A stretch of DNA of 64,000 nt, taken from assembly GCF_004053875.1 (NCBI RefSeq), contig NZ_SBIP01000001.1, positions 248,001-312,000 on the forward strand, given 5' to 3'. The notes beneath the pieces were generated by a model. That model did not search any database. It saw nothing but the letters and a program-made list of their open reading frames with translations, and was not told where the DNA came from. This document shows positions 50,841-60,246 of this stretch, in pieces. Each line of letters opens with the position of its first letter. The stretch's first letter is position 1. Position numbers and translations under genes: made by a program. Source of the DNA: Neorhizobium lilium. Its GTDB lineage: Bacteria; Pseudomonadota; Alphaproteobacteria; Rhizobiales; Rhizobiaceae.

Positions 50841-51716
50841 CTAACCAAAATCGGCGAGAAGAAATTCCTCAAAATCACTTACCGAATCAAAGAATAGAAC
50901 GCCGGGAAAGGCCTCGCGTTTTAGACGAGCGGAAGACCTTCCCCCTACGAGCAGTCTGGCGCCCTTTGGAACTGCCGTCCGCATTTCATTGACTTGTGCT
51001 GCAAGCTCTTCGGGATCATCGATGGAGCTTGCCACGACAAGCAGTTTCGCCTGGGTCGCTTCAACGACATGAAAGAGCTGCGGTACAGGCATCTGGGCAC
51101 CGAGATAAGTCGCTTTTATTCCACAGTTCTGAGCGACCAATGCGGAAGTTAGAAGTCCCAGCTCATGGAGCTCCCCTTCTGGTGTGGCAAAGACGGCGGC
51201 GGCTTTGATGGCCCGCGGGCGGCTCAAGCGAAGCGCTGTAGACAAGATAGATTTTGTAGAAGCCGTGATTATATGTTCCGCGGCGATGGCATCGGGTTCA
51301 TCTCGCCAACGGTGACCAATCTCCAACATCAAAGGAGAGAGCGCCTGATCCGCGAAAGCTGCGGGACCTAGGCTCATCAACGCCAGCCCAATTTTGGTAT
51401 CGAGTTCATCGTGTTCCAGCGCCAATGCGTGATGCAATAGAATGCTCTGTTTCGCCGGCCGCTCACGTTCAGATTCCAGCAGGTCTTTGAGGCTTGCCTC
51501 GCTCATTCCAGCAATCGTGCCGATGCGGCTACCCTGGTCGACACAGGCTTTCAGCAACTTCAGTCGGAGCAGGTCTGCACGCGTGTATGTACGGCGCCCT
51601 GTGCTGGTTCTTGTCGGGACCAGGGCTTTATACCGACGCTCCCAGGCGTAGATTGTTTGACTGGGAATATGAGCAAGTTCAGAAATCTGGGAAAGAGTAT
51701 ACCGGGCCTCAGGCAA
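50841..51716 (-). CDS. MerR-type regulator with B12-binding domain, CarH/LitR-like
   Basis: Predicted adenosylcobalamin-dependent photoreceptor repressor (291 aa). The MerR winged helix 'YTLSQISELAHIPSQTIYAW' covers residues ~6-25. A four-helix capping domain carries W137 and E147-H148, the exact W-x9-EH motif of CarH. The cobalamin domain has E182-L-H184-E-L-G187, the ExHxxG lower-ligand motif. In CarH proteins AdoCbl drives DNA-binding tetramers in the dark, and light breaks them. Start TTG 51716 has AAGGTGAG six bases upstream and a stop just before it in frame. It is transcribed toward the che operon, making that operon a likely target. Confidence 0.85.
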   Translation of the reverse strand: MPEARYTLSQISELAHIPSQTIYAWERRYKALVPTRTSTGRRTYTRADLLRLKLLKACVDQGSRIGTIAGMSEASLKDLLESERERPAKQSILLHHALALEHDELDTKIGLALMSLGPAAFADQALSPLMLEIGHRWRDEPDAIAAEHIITASTKSILSTALRLSRPRAIKAAAVFATPEGELHELGLLTSALVAQNCGIKATYLGAQMPVPQLFHVVEATQAKLLVVASSIDDPEELAAQVNEMRTAVPKGARLLVGGRSSARLKREAFPGVLFFDSVSDFEEFLLADFG

Positions 51717-51936
51717 CTTTGCTCACCTTCACGTCGAATTGGTGGTTTCCCAAGAACATGGAGAATGAAGCGGCGTAGGCCCCTTCGTCACTCCACACTC
51801 TGACGATTATAAAAACGAGAAGGAGATGTAGCTATCGTTCCTTTAAAAAAAATGACGATTATCAATTTTATAACCCACTCAAGCAAAGAGGATCAAGCCG
51901 TCCTGAAAAGCTGGATCGCTACACCGTCATAGGGTC

Positions 51937-52634
51937 CTAATCCACCTTCAGCGGTTGGCCCGTCGTTGCGTCAAACAGATGAAGACGGGATTCATCGAAC
52001 GAATACATAACCTGTCGCCAGCCTTCGGGTTGGATGATGCCATTACCAATGCACCGATTTCCTTTCTGAAACATTTGAAGCTGACAAGTGCGTCATTGCC
52101 ATGGAATTCGATCCGGTCGGCGATGCCGGCAAGCGTGTTCCTGCCCCTTCGCTCGTAGGAACAAGATCGGGTGGACGAATGCCGAGCGCGGCTTTCTGGC
52201 CCTGCCTCAGGTTAAAGCTGCCTCGCGCAGCATTCACCTCGCCTCCTCCGGCGCGAAGGAGCCAACCATTTCATAGCTGTCGACTGTGACGTCGATGAGA
52301 TTCATGTTCGGCGTGCCGATAAAGCCGGCCACGGACAGCGTTGCCGGCTTCTCGTAGATCTCCACCGGTGTTCCCACAGCGCGTAGTTCTAGAAAACCAT
52401 GGCAACCCCGCGCTCCCCTGGCTCGAGATCATTGACCGTCGTTCCACCGATCGAGACAGTGCCACCGGAAATCTCCTCAAGCCCGGCGATCATGCGAAGC
52501 AGGGTGGACTTGCCGCATCCTGAGGGCCCCAGAAAGACGATGAACTTCTGGTCGGCCACATCCAGATTGAAGTCTTTGATAACATTGATCGCTCCATAAC
52601 TCTTGTCGACGCTGGAGCAGACGATGTTGGACAT
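51937..52634 (-). pseudogene. UgpC/MalK-type ABC ATPase, internally deleted
   Basis: The first 81 codons are intact through Walker A ('GPSGCGKST') to 'GERGVAMVF', where CAG of the usual FQNYAL is TAG. Immediately after NYAL the sequence jumps to the C-terminal part ('[19 protein letters not shown]', '[15 protein letters not shown]'), then continues degenerate to 'LHLFDATTGQPLKVD' and a stop at 51937. The signature and Walker B region is gone. It was the ATPase of the polyol operon whose dehydrogenase survives 2 bp upstream. The 51717-51936 spacer shows no gene, only a repeated TGACGATTAT. Confidence 0.85.
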
Positions 52635-52636
52635 GA

Positions 52637-53683
52637 TTATTCTCCCCCGCTTTCCATGAGGATCTGCAGCTTCACATCCGTTGGCCGGGCCGAGGCAGCG
52701 CGCTCAAATGCCTTGATGCTGTCCTTGAAATTGAAGGTCTCGGTAATGAGGGGTTTCAGATCGACCTTGCCGGACGCGATGAGCTGCAAGGCGCGGTCGA
52801 AGATGTTTGCGTAGCGAAAAACGGTTTCTATGCGCACTTCCTTGGAAATGGCGCCAGACACGTCGAAACTGACCGGCTCGACCGGGAGGCCGACCATAAC
52901 CATGGTGCCGCCCGGCCGAACAAGATCGAAAAGACCTTGGTAGGCTTTCGCGCTTCCACTTGCCTCGAACACCACATCGGCGCCCCAGCCTTCCGTCTCC
53001 GCGTGGAGCACGTCATTCAGAGAGCGCGCGCCTATATTGACAGGAATGATCCCCTGGAACTGACCAGCAATGGCGAGCTTCTCGGCGCTGAAATCCGAAA
53101 CGTAGACGCGGCTACAACCACCGGCAAGCGCCGCCAGTGCGACCATGATTCCGATCGGGCCACAGCCGACCACAGCTGCAACATCACCTGGTGCGATACG
53201 CGCGCGTGCGGCTGCTTGCATGCCGATCGCGAACGGCTCGACCATTGCACCTTCCGCGAAGCTGACATTATCGGGCAGCTTGTAGGTAAAAGCGGCGGGA
53301 TGAACGACATAAGGCGTCAGGACGCCATGGATGGGCGGGGTCGCCCAGAACCGCACGCTTGGATCGACGTTGTAGAGGCCAAGCTTGGAGGCCCGGGAAG
53401 AAAGATCCGGTATACCCGGCTCCATGCAGACCCGGTCACCTAGCGACAGGTTCTTCACATTGGAGCCAATTTCAACCACAGTGCCAGCCGCCTCGTGACC
53501 GAGCACCATGGGTTCGCGCAGCACGAAGGGTCCGATAGCACCATGAGTATAGTAGTGTACGTCGCTGCCGCAGACCCCGACCGTATGGATCTTGATCTTG
53601 ACGTCGTCCGGGCCAAGTTCGAGCGGCAGGTCGATATCTCTCAGGGACAGCTTACCCTTTTCCTCGAGAACGAGAGCTTGCAT
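52637..53683 (-). CDS. zinc-type alcohol dehydrogenase, sorbitol/xylitol dehydrogenase-like
   Basis: Medium-chain dehydrogenase (348 aa) oxidising a polyol to a ketose with NAD+. Catalytic zinc ligands are in '[11 protein letters not shown]' (Cys) and '[14 protein letters not shown]' (His-Glu). The Rossmann motif is '[21 protein letters not shown]'-like (read as VGCGPIG). The structural-zinc loop '[19 protein letters not shown]' lacks the four cysteines, as in sorbitol dehydrogenases that lost the structural site. Xylitol or sorbitol is the likely substrate class. It appears intact although the transporter genes on both sides are broken. Confidence 0.85.
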   Translation of the reverse strand: MQALVLEEKGKLSLRDIDLPLELGPDDVKIKIHTVGVCGSDVHYYTHGAIGPFVLREPMVLGHEAAGTVVEIGSNVKNLSLGDRVCMEPGIPDLSSRASKLGLYNVDPSVRFWATPPIHGVLTPYVVHPAAFTYKLPDNVSFAEGAMVEPFAIGMQAAARARIAPGDVAAVVGCGPIGIMVALAALAGGCSRVYVSDFSAEKLAIAGQFQGIIPVNIGARSLNDVLHAETEGWGADVVFEASGSAKAYQGLFDLVRPGGTMVMVGLPVEPVSFDVSGAISKEVRIETVFRYANIFDRALQLIASGKVDLKPLITETFNFKDSIKAFERAASARPTDVKLQILMESGGE

Positions 53684-53701
53684 ACGGTTATTCCTCTTTT
53701 T

Positions 53702-53990
53702 CTAAGATGACTTGCGCCTGAAGGCGCTGTTGAGCATCCCGCTCAGCACTCCGATGAAGAGAAGCGGGGGAATGGGCAGAAGGACCACCGAGGCGTTCAG
53801 AATACCCCACGGAACATCGCGCGCCATGGCCGTAACCGCCGCCGGTAAGCGGCGACGACTTCTTATCGAGCGCCATGCCGACTAGCGGTATGGATTCAAT
53901 CAGCATGGCCACCCGCCCGGATGTGAAGGCGCCGATGGCCTCGTCCCAACCGCCCGTCTGACTGCCTGGCGCGGAGGCCCACCAATGAGG
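53702..53990 (-). pseudogene. relics of ABC binding protein and membrane subunit
   Basis: Two fragments in different frames. About 53990-53850 reads 'PHWWASAPGSQTGGWDEAIG' and 'AFTSGRVAMLIESIPLVGMA', a piece of a family-1 sugar-binding protein. About 53825-53702 reads 'RDVPWGILNASVVLLPIPPL' and 'LFIGVLSGMLNSAFRRKSS' then a stop, a membrane segment that resembles the end of an ABC permease. Both are remnants of the operon that included the dehydrogenase and the deleted ATPase. Confidence 0.65.
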
Positions 53991-54362
53991 CGCTTTTCGC
54001 TCCCAACGCACGCTTGGAGGCAGACGGTTTATTGAACCTAAGCATTCGCGGCGGACTCCACAGGGGCGTGAAATGATGACGCCCTCAGACAGATGATATT
54101 TTCCACATTATAATGTTACCGCATAGGTGAGAGGCAACGGTGAAATGGCGCTGAAGCCATTCGGAATTTAAAGCAATGCTCTCTGCCCCGCTGGCGTTGG
54201 GCTCGAAAGCAGCCTATGCGCTTGAGATGATGAAGTTCGACGGAGCAAAGGAATTTTATACCAGTTCTGGAAGCCGAATGCCTGCCTACTTTACAACGGA
54301 ATGAGCCTCGGGTGTTTTCAAAACTGAATATTGCAATATGCGCCGAATCTAATTCAATCTCG
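53991..54362. other. decayed spacer upstream of the broken polyol operon
   Basis: No intact gene. On the plus strand around 54177-54300 a short frame reads 'MLSAPLALGSKAAYALEMMK' and then ends. It looks like a signal-peptide start of a binding protein, but it is too short to claim. No other structure stands out. Confidence 0.4.
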
Positions 54363-55295
54363 CTATTGATTGATTAGGACCAATTCCGGCAAGCGCTTAA
54401 GCGTATTCTCTGCCGTAGCACGTGAAGGCATGCCCCTCCTTCCCCCGAAGACTTCGCACTTGAGGGCGGCGGTCACGGAGCCGAGACGAATGGCCTGATC
54501 AATGCCAAGTTCCTCTGCTACAGCAAGCGCGAAGGCTCCATGAAAGGCGTCGCCGGCTGCCAGGGTATCGACGGGAGTGATCGCCAGCGCAGGCTGATGA
54601 AAAACCGTCGTACTTCCCTGTGGAGCCCAGTAGGCTCCGCCCGCGCCGAAGGTCACACAGACCATGGCCTCAGGGAAACGGCCGGACAGCTCCAGAACAA
54701 GTTCGTCCTCCTGTTCCGCGGTACTCAATAAACGAGCGGCTGGCTCGGAGAAAATGATGTGGTCGGCCATCCGCGCGAGGGTCTCTAGGATTTCGGGCGG
54801 GGCGACATCACCGTCTAGGATTGCCGGGACGCCCACGCGCCGCGCCTCCGCCAGAACACGTCCGGCCAGTGTGGGCCAGCGAACGTCCACCAGAACCGCG
54901 TGAAAACCACCGATTTGCTCTGCCGTGAAGGCGGGCGGATCTGCATGCAGCCTTGCATCGTAGAATGGCACGATCAGACGATCGCCACGATCGTCCACGA
55001 GAATGGTGGAGAGTGCGGATGGAGCACCCACCACCCTGGTCATCTCGCTGATGTCAATGCCGTCACCGCCAAGCTCGCGGCATATGCGCTCGCCCGTCTC
55101 ATCGGCTCCCACCGCTCCCCACAGCGTGGCATCTCCGCCAAGACGGACCACGGCGTAGGCGGCGCTGGAGGCCATGCCCTCGGCAATCTGTACCATCTCG
55201 TAGGGAAGGATCTTTCCTTCACCCTTCGGCAACTCGCGAACCCGGAAGATGGTGTCCAGGACCGCGGCGCCGACACAAAGAACCCGTTTCTTCAT
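54363..55295 (-). CDS. PfkB-family carbohydrate kinase (cluster C)
   Basis: Ribokinase-fold sugar kinase (310 aa). 'VLCVGAAVLDTIFRV' is the first strand of the fold, 'MASSAAYAVVRLGGDATLWG' the substrate Gly-rich region, 'CVTFGAGGAYW' leads to the nucleotide site, and 'PVDTLAAGDAFHGAFALA' carries the catalytic Asp in the GAGD-type motif. Start at 55295, seven bases after the ATPase stop; a longer upstream frame lies inside the ATPase gene. It is the last gene of cluster C, which also encodes a DapA-family lyase. That combination suggests a keto-sugar or 2-keto-3-deoxy acid route, but substrate is not determined. Confidence 0.85.
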   Translation of the reverse strand: MKKRVLCVGAAVLDTIFRVRELPKGEGKILPYEMVQIAEGMASSAAYAVVRLGGDATLWGAVGADETGERICRELGGDGIDISEMTRVVGAPSALSTILVDDRGDRLIVPFYDARLHADPPAFTAEQIGGFHAVLVDVRWPTLAGRVLAEARRVGVPAILDGDVAPPEILETLARMADHIIFSEPAARLLSTAEQEDELVLELSGRFPEAMVCVTFGAGGAYWAPQGSTTVFHQPALAITPVDTLAAGDAFHGAFALAVAEELGIDQAIRLGSVTAALKCEVFGGRRGMPSRATAENTLKRLPELVLINQ

Positions 55296-55302
55296 GATGG
55301 GA

Positions 55303-56358
55303 TCAGATGCGGCGGCCGGTCTGTTTATCGAAGAGATGTGCCTTGGTCGGATCGATCTCGGCAAAAACCGTGTCGCCGAAACCGATATCCAGTCGCTCCC
55401 GGAAAAGGCAGGCAATGTCCTCCCCCTTGGCATCGAGACGGACAAACAATTCGGAGCCGGTTCCCTCTACTAGGATCGCGCGTCCTTCTATGCCTTGAGT
55501 GGATGCACGAATATGCTCGGGCCGGATGCCGTAGACGAGATCTCTGCCGCCGGGAATCGAAGGCAAGGTCTGCGGCAATGGAAGGATCAACCCCTTCGAC
55601 GTACGGAACGCTCCCTCCTCGATCCGCCCATCAATGAAGTTCATGGCCGGAGAGCCGATGAACCCAGCTACGAAGATGTTGGCGGGACGGTCGTAAAGGT
55701 CCAGCGGCGCCCCGATCTGCTCGATATGACCATCATGAAGAACGACGATCTTGTCGGCCATGGTCATGGCCTCCACCTGATCGTGCGTGACATAGATCGT
55801 GGTGGTGCCAATGCGCTGGTGCATGGTCTTGATCTCGCCGCGCATCTGCACGCGCAGCTTGGCGTCCAGATTGGAAAGCGGCTCGTCGAACAGGAAGACG
55901 GCGGGATCACGCACGATCGCACGTCCCATGGCGACGCGTTGGCGCTGGCCGCCCGACAACTGCTTGGGGTAACGGTCGAGAAGCTTTTCCAGGCCGAGAA
56001 TGGCGGCGGCGCGGCCGACCTTTGATTTGATCTCCGCGACGTCGGCCTTTTTCAGCTTCAGGGCAAAGCCCATATTCTCTTCCACGGTCATGTGCGGATA
56101 GAGGGCGTAATTCTGGAAGACCATAGCAATGTCACGATCGCGGGCAGGTATATGCGACACCTCGCGCGGGCCTATGCGAATTTCTCCGCCACTGACCTCC
56201 TCGAGCCCGGCGATCATGCGCAGGAGCGTGGATTTCCCGCAGCCGGACGGGCCGACGAGGGCCACGAATTCTCCGTCGGAGATATCGATGTCGATGCCGT
56301 GAATGACCTTCACCGCGCCGTAGTTCTTTTGGATGTTCTGAATGTTGACGGTTGCCAT
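55303..56358 (-). CDS. ABC transporter ATP-binding protein, UgpC/MalK type (cluster C)
   Basis: ATPase (351 aa, usual length). Walker A 'GPSGCGKST' (~residues 38-46), Q-loop 'VFQNYALYPHMTVEEN', signature 'LSGGQRQRVAMGRAI', Walker B 'FLFDEPLSNLDAKLR', and TOBE-like C-terminal domain. All catalytic elements are present. It follows permease 2 after 49 bp and precedes the PfkB kinase by 7 bp. It is close in sequence style to the broken copy at 51937-52634, so it could in principle serve more than one importer, as MsmK-type ATPases do. Confidence 0.92.
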   Translation of the reverse strand: MATVNIQNIQKNYGAVKVIHGIDIDISDGEFVALVGPSGCGKSTLLRMIAGLEEVSGGEIRIGPREVSHIPARDRDIAMVFQNYALYPHMTVEENMGFALKLKKADVAEIKSKVGRAAAILGLEKLLDRYPKQLSGGQRQRVAMGRAIVRDPAVFLFDEPLSNLDAKLRVQMRGEIKTMHQRIGTTTIYVTHDQVEAMTMADKIVVLHDGHIEQIGAPLDLYDRPANIFVAGFIGSPAMNFIDGRIEEGAFRTSKGLILPLPQTLPSIPGGRDLVYGIRPEHIRASTQGIEGRAILVEGTGSELFVRLDAKGEDIACLFRERLDIGFGDTVFAEIDPTKAHLFDKQTGRRI

Positions 56359-56407
56359 GGGATAATCCTGAATTCGATGGGGTCCTTGAGAGTTGAGGGC
56401 GTGAGCC

Positions 56408-57244
56408 TCAGCCTCCCTTGACGGCGCCGGCGGTCAGGCCAGCCACGATCTGTCTCTGCGCGAACATGGTAAGCAACAGGACCGGCAGTGTGACGATGAG
56501 GGCGGCGGCGGCCAGTGGCCCCCAACTGACCTGCTCGAAGGAGAGCATGTTGTAGACAGCGACCGGCAGGGTCCTTGTTTCACGATTGGCGAGCACGATA
56601 CCGAAAACGAAGTTGTTCCAGGAAAATATCAGCGCCAGGATGAAGGACACGACGATGCCGGGCTTGGCGATCGGCAGGGCGACCAGCCGGAATACCTGCC
56701 ACGGCGTTGCGCCGTCTATGCTTGCCGCTTCCTCCAGCTCGATCGGTGTAGTCTCGAAATAGCCGATCATGATCCAGACGACGATGGGTACGGTCACGAC
56801 CAGATGGATGATGATCTGCGGCCACAGGGTTCCGATCAGGCTCAGCCACTGGAAAACCAGGAACAGTGGGATGAGGAAGGAAAGCCCTGGGGTCATTCGG
56901 GCGATCATGATGATCACCGCCGATTTCTCTGCCTTCAGGCGCGCAATCCCATAGCCCGCCGGCACGCCGATGACGAGAGCCAGAAGCGTAGCGGTGCCTG
57001 TCACCAGGATTGAGTTCCAGAAGTAGAGCAGGAAGTTGTTTTCCTCGAACACCTTCAGGTAGTTCGACCAGGCGAAATTTTCCGGGATCAGGATCGGCGG
57101 ATAAGCGCCGTTGTCGATCTCGTATTTCAGCGAAAGCGAAATCATCCAGAGAAAAAACAGGATGACCGGTGACACCATGACGAAGGCGACAAAGAACAGG
57201 CCGAGGCTGTCGAGCGTCTTCCTGCGAATGAGGCGGCTTGCCAT
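56408..57244 (-). CDS. ABC sugar permease 2, MalG type (cluster C)
   Basis: Inner-membrane permease (278 aa), about six helices. The EAA loop is 'IELEEAASIDGATPWQVF' (~residue 175), and the C terminus 'RQIVAGLTAGAVKGG' is typical of the MalG group. It overlaps permease 1 by one base. It forms the channel with permease 1. Confidence 0.9.
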   Translation of the reverse strand: MASRLIRRKTLDSLGLFFVAFVMVSPVILFFLWMISLSLKYEIDNGAYPPILIPENFAWSNYLKVFEENNFLLYFWNSILVTGTATLLALVIGVPAGYGIARLKAEKSAVIIMIARMTPGLSFLIPLFLVFQWLSLIGTLWPQIIIHLVVTVPIVVWIMIGYFETTPIELEEAASIDGATPWQVFRLVALPIAKPGIVVSFILALIFSWNNFVFGIVLANRETRTLPVAVYNMLSFEQVSWGPLAAAALIVTLPVLLLTMFAQRQIVAGLTAGAVKGG

Positions 57245-58179
57245 CAGCGATCCTCCATATCAGACCAGTTGGCGCGCTGCCTGACCATCAAAAGAACGAA
57301 GGAAAGCGCGATGATGATGAGAAAGAACACCACTGCCATGGCAGACCCATACCCGATATCGTAATAGGCGAAGGCGGTGTTGTAGAGATAGATATTGATC
57401 GTTTCCGAAGCCGTGCCCGGGCCGCCCTGGGTCATCGCGTAGATGATGTCGAAGCTCTTGATCGCGTCGATGGAGCGGATGATGACGGCAATCATCAGAA
57501 AAGGTGCGATCATCGGCATGGTCAGGTAGCGGAATTTCTGCCAGGCATTGGCGCCGTCGATTTCCGCGCTCTCATAGGGTTCGCGCGGCACGGCAGCCAG
57601 GCCTCCCAGCACGATCAGCATGACGAGCGGCGTCCATTGCCAGGTCTCGACGATAACCAGCGAGGGAATGACGGCCGACTGGTTGTAGATCCATTCCTGC
57701 GGGCCGATACCAACCAGAGAAAGCAGGTAGTTCAGGACGCCGAGCTGGGGATGGAACATCATCGTCCAGACAAGCGCGACAGCCACAGGCGTGGCCATCA
57801 TCGGCATGACGAAGACACCGCGGAGAAAGCCCCGAAACGGAAACTTCGCATCGAACACGAGAGCCGCCAGCGTGCCGAAGAAGAGCGGCAGGACCACCGA
57901 GAGCGCCGTGTAGGTGGTCGTATGCCACAGCGATTCCCAGAACCTCATATCCTGCACCAGCCGCACGTAATTGGCGAAACCAATAAAGGTGCGGGGCTGC
58001 CCCAGGGTCCAGCTGTTAAGGCTCATCCACAGGGTGAACAGCCACGGGAAGACGATGACGGCCGAGACGACCAGCAGGGCCGGCAGGACGAACGGCCAGT
58101 AGTTGGGAACAAGCCGCGGGGGCTTGCTCCCAATCTGCTCGGCATCCGTCATCGGGTTGTCGATGCTCACGGATGCCAT
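57244..58179 (-). CDS. ABC sugar permease 1, MalF type (cluster C)
   Basis: Inner-membrane permease (311 aa) with a ~35-residue cytoplasmic N terminus and about six helices. The EAA-type loop 'REPYESAEIDGANAWQKF' is near residue 200. Its ATG shares the last A of the binding-protein stop (TAATG), so translation is coupled. It pairs with permease 2. Confidence 0.9.
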   Translation of the reverse strand: MASVSIDNPMTDAEQIGSKPPRLVPNYWPFVLPALLVVSAVIVFPWLFTLWMSLNSWTLGQPRTFIGFANYVRLVQDMRFWESLWHTTTYTALSVVLPLFFGTLAALVFDAKFPFRGFLRGVFVMPMMATPVAVALVWTMMFHPQLGVLNYLLSLVGIGPQEWIYNQSAVIPSLVIVETWQWTPLVMLIVLGGLAAVPREPYESAEIDGANAWQKFRYLTMPMIAPFLMIAVIIRSIDAIKSFDIIYAMTQGGPGTASETINIYLYNTAFAYYDIGYGSAMAVVFFLIIIALSFVLLMVRQRANWSDMEDR

Positions 58180-59510
58180 TACCCCTCGCTTCGCGCCAGA
58201 ACCGGTTCAAATTGGGCGGCGGCCTTCTTGAGTTCAGCTTCAGGATCAGCGCCGCCGATCATGTTGGTCAGGGCGACGCCATAGATGTCGCGAAACTCGG
58301 TGACCGGGATGACCACAGGCAAAGCGAGCTTGGAGATCTTTCCGGAGCCGGCGACCGCATCCAGCCACTCGGCTGGCATTTTGACGCCTTCACGAACCTT
58401 GGCATCCGTCAGGATCGACTGGCGGAACGGCACGCCGGCACCTGCCTGCAGTAGGCGCGCACCCATGTCGTGGGATATTGCCCACTGGCAGAACAAGTAG
58501 GCGGCTTCCTTCTTGGTCGAGGCTTCAGTGACGCCGAGCCCGTCGCCGAACGTCCCGGCTGCCTGCGCTGCCGGCCCTTTCGGCATAACGCCGTAGCCGG
58601 CCTTTCCGACCATTCGTGACTTTTGGGGGTCCTCGATCGGCGGTGCAAACCCCACGCCATCGAACCACATGCCGATCTTGCCCTGCAGGAATGCTGACTG
58701 CGCTTCGGCCCAGTTGAAGCCTGACACGCCGGGAGGTGCGGACGTGGTCATGAGCCGCTGGTAGAGCTTTGCGGCCTCGATGGCTTCCTTGGACGAGGTA
58801 TCGACCTTGCCTTGAGCATCGATCGGTGCTGCGCCATAACCCAGCATCAGCGATGTCCAGACCGGAGTGTTGGCGTTCTTGAGGCCGCGAGCCACGAAGC
58901 CGTAGGTATTCGAAGAGGGATCAGTGATCTTTTCGGCGGCTGCCACCAGATCTTCAAAAGTTTTGGGATAGGAGAGCCCCTTCTTCTCGAAGAGCTCCTT
59001 GTTCCAATACAGAATCCAATAATCGACCGAGAAGGGCAGCGAACGCAGAGTGCCGGCCGCGTCCTTAGCGAACAGCAAACCCGCTTCCGCGAAATCCTTT
59101 TCGGTCAACGACGGATCGGTGAGCGACGGATCCTTCACAAAGCCGCTGATGTCGGCCAGCCAGCTGCCCTTTTCAAACTGCCGCTTTTGCACATGATAGC
59201 TTAGATGCACCACATCGAAGCTTGGCTTACCAGTGCTCAGCTCGATTACGGTCTTTTGCCGTTGCTGCTGCTCCGGCGTTGCTTCGGCATTGACCTTGAT
59301 GCCGGTCAGGCTTTCGAACTCGGAGAGATATTTGATCAGTGTTTCGCTGCGCGGGCTCTTGATCAGGTTTACATCCAGGGTCGTGCCGGAAAAGCGTTTC
59401 CAGTCAACCGCGGCTGAAGCAGGTCTCCCGCCCAGCATGGCCGCACCACCGAGTGCCGCACTGGCCGCCAGAAAGGTCCGGCGGCTGGGCTTCATGATAG
59501 AAGTCGTCAT
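58179..59510 (-). CDS. extracellular solute-binding protein family 1 (cluster C)
   Basis: Periplasmic binding protein (443 aa). The N terminus 'KPSRRTFLAASAALGGAAML' is a clear twin-arginine (Tat) signal, unusual in being SRRTFL with an Ala-rich hydrophobic core; cleavage near ASA-A. The mature protein has 'KTVIELSTGKPSFDVVHLSY' and 'GKIGMWFDGVGFAPP', as in family-1 sugar-binding proteins. Start 59510 has GGGAGGACAAT upstream; a frame 45 bases longer was rejected. Ligand unknown, though a folded-export route suggests a protein that needs early folding. Confidence 0.88.
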   Translation of the reverse strand: MTTSIMKPSRRTFLAASAALGGAAMLGGRPASAAVDWKRFSGTTLDVNLIKSPRSETLIKYLSEFESLTGIKVNAEATPEQQQRQKTVIELSTGKPSFDVVHLSYHVQKRQFEKGSWLADISGFVKDPSLTDPSLTEKDFAEAGLLFAKDAAGTLRSLPFSVDYWILYWNKELFEKKGLSYPKTFEDLVAAAEKITDPSSNTYGFVARGLKNANTPVWTSLMLGYGAAPIDAQGKVDTSSKEAIEAAKLYQRLMTTSAPPGVSGFNWAEAQSAFLQGKIGMWFDGVGFAPPIEDPQKSRMVGKAGYGVMPKGPAAQAAGTFGDGLGVTEASTKKEAAYLFCQWAISHDMGARLLQAGAGVPFRQSILTDAKVREGVKMPAEWLDAVAGSGKISKLALPVVIPVTEFRDIYGVALTNMIGGADPEAELKKAAAQFEPVLARSEG

Positions 59511-59563
59511 ATTGTCCTCCCGTTTGAAACGACCGCATCTCCTCAGAGCGGCCACTGATGAAT

Positions 59564-60223
59564 TCAGATGGCTAGGGCGCGGTCCCTTGCATTGCCGATA
59601 TGCGCTACCAGGCGCTGAATCGCGTCTTCTACCGAGCGGCTTTCTATGGCTTCGAGAACCGCAAGATGCTCCTTCATCACCGGCGCGACCCGGCCTTCGA
59701 TGCGGATGCGCTCTTGATTGATGAGGCGCATCTTGATGGCATTCACCCGGTAGGCATTGGAGATGATCGAGTTGCCCATCGCATCGACGAAGGCGTTGTG
59801 CATCCCCCAGTCGGTCGCCTGCGCATGATGTTCTAGTTCGGGGGAAGGGCCACTGCTTTCGATCCTGCGCACGATATCCCGGTGCTGACCTAAAAACCGC
59901 TGAACCTCCTGATCGCTGGCCAGTTTCGTGAACAGTGCGACAGCCTCCTTCTCCAGAACGATCCGGAACTGGAAGGCCTCCCTGATGAGGCTGAGATCGA
60001 TATGGGCGATCTGGAGCCCGCGCTGCGGTACAGTTTTGATGAGACCTTCGGTCTCCAGGCGCGGAATCAGCTCACGGATTGCGCCGAGGGTCAGACCCGT
60101 GAGCTCGACAAGCTGCCGTTGCGAGATGAACTGACCGGGACGAACGTCTCGAGCAAGGAGATGTCGCGTGAAGCTTTCATACGCCTTTTCCCGCAAACTA
60201 ACTTGCTCGCCCGCTTCGTCCAT
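59564..60223 (-). CDS. GntR-family regulator, FadR/FCD subfamily
   Basis: Regulator (219 aa). The N-terminal winged helix 'FISQRQLVELTGLTLGAI' and 'RELIPRLETEGLIKTVPQRG' covers residues ~32-70. The helical FCD effector domain follows with acid and His metal/ligand residues such as 'DWGMHNAFVDAMGN' and 'HLAVLEAIESRSVEDA'. FCD proteins usually bind organic acids or sugar acids, which fits a 2-keto-acid lyase next door. It is located between the lyase and the binding protein within the operon, and a perfect inverted repeat lies upstream of the first gene. Confidence 0.88.
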   Translation of the reverse strand: MDEAGEQVSLREKAYESFTRHLLARDVRPGQFISQRQLVELTGLTLGAIRELIPRLETEGLIKTVPQRGLQIAHIDLSLIREAFQFRIVLEKEAVALFTKLASDQEVQRFLGQHRDIVRRIESSGPSPELEHHAQATDWGMHNAFVDAMGNSIISNAYRVNAIKMRLINQERIRIEGRVAPVMKEHLAVLEAIESRSVEDAIQRLVAHIGNARDRALAI

Positions 60224-60246
60224 GGACGTTCCCCTTTACCGCCAGA

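Noticed and set aside
51801..51862. Direct repeat TGACGATTAT (two copies 52 bp apart)
   Set aside because: Too short and only two copies; no flanking mobile element or array structure.
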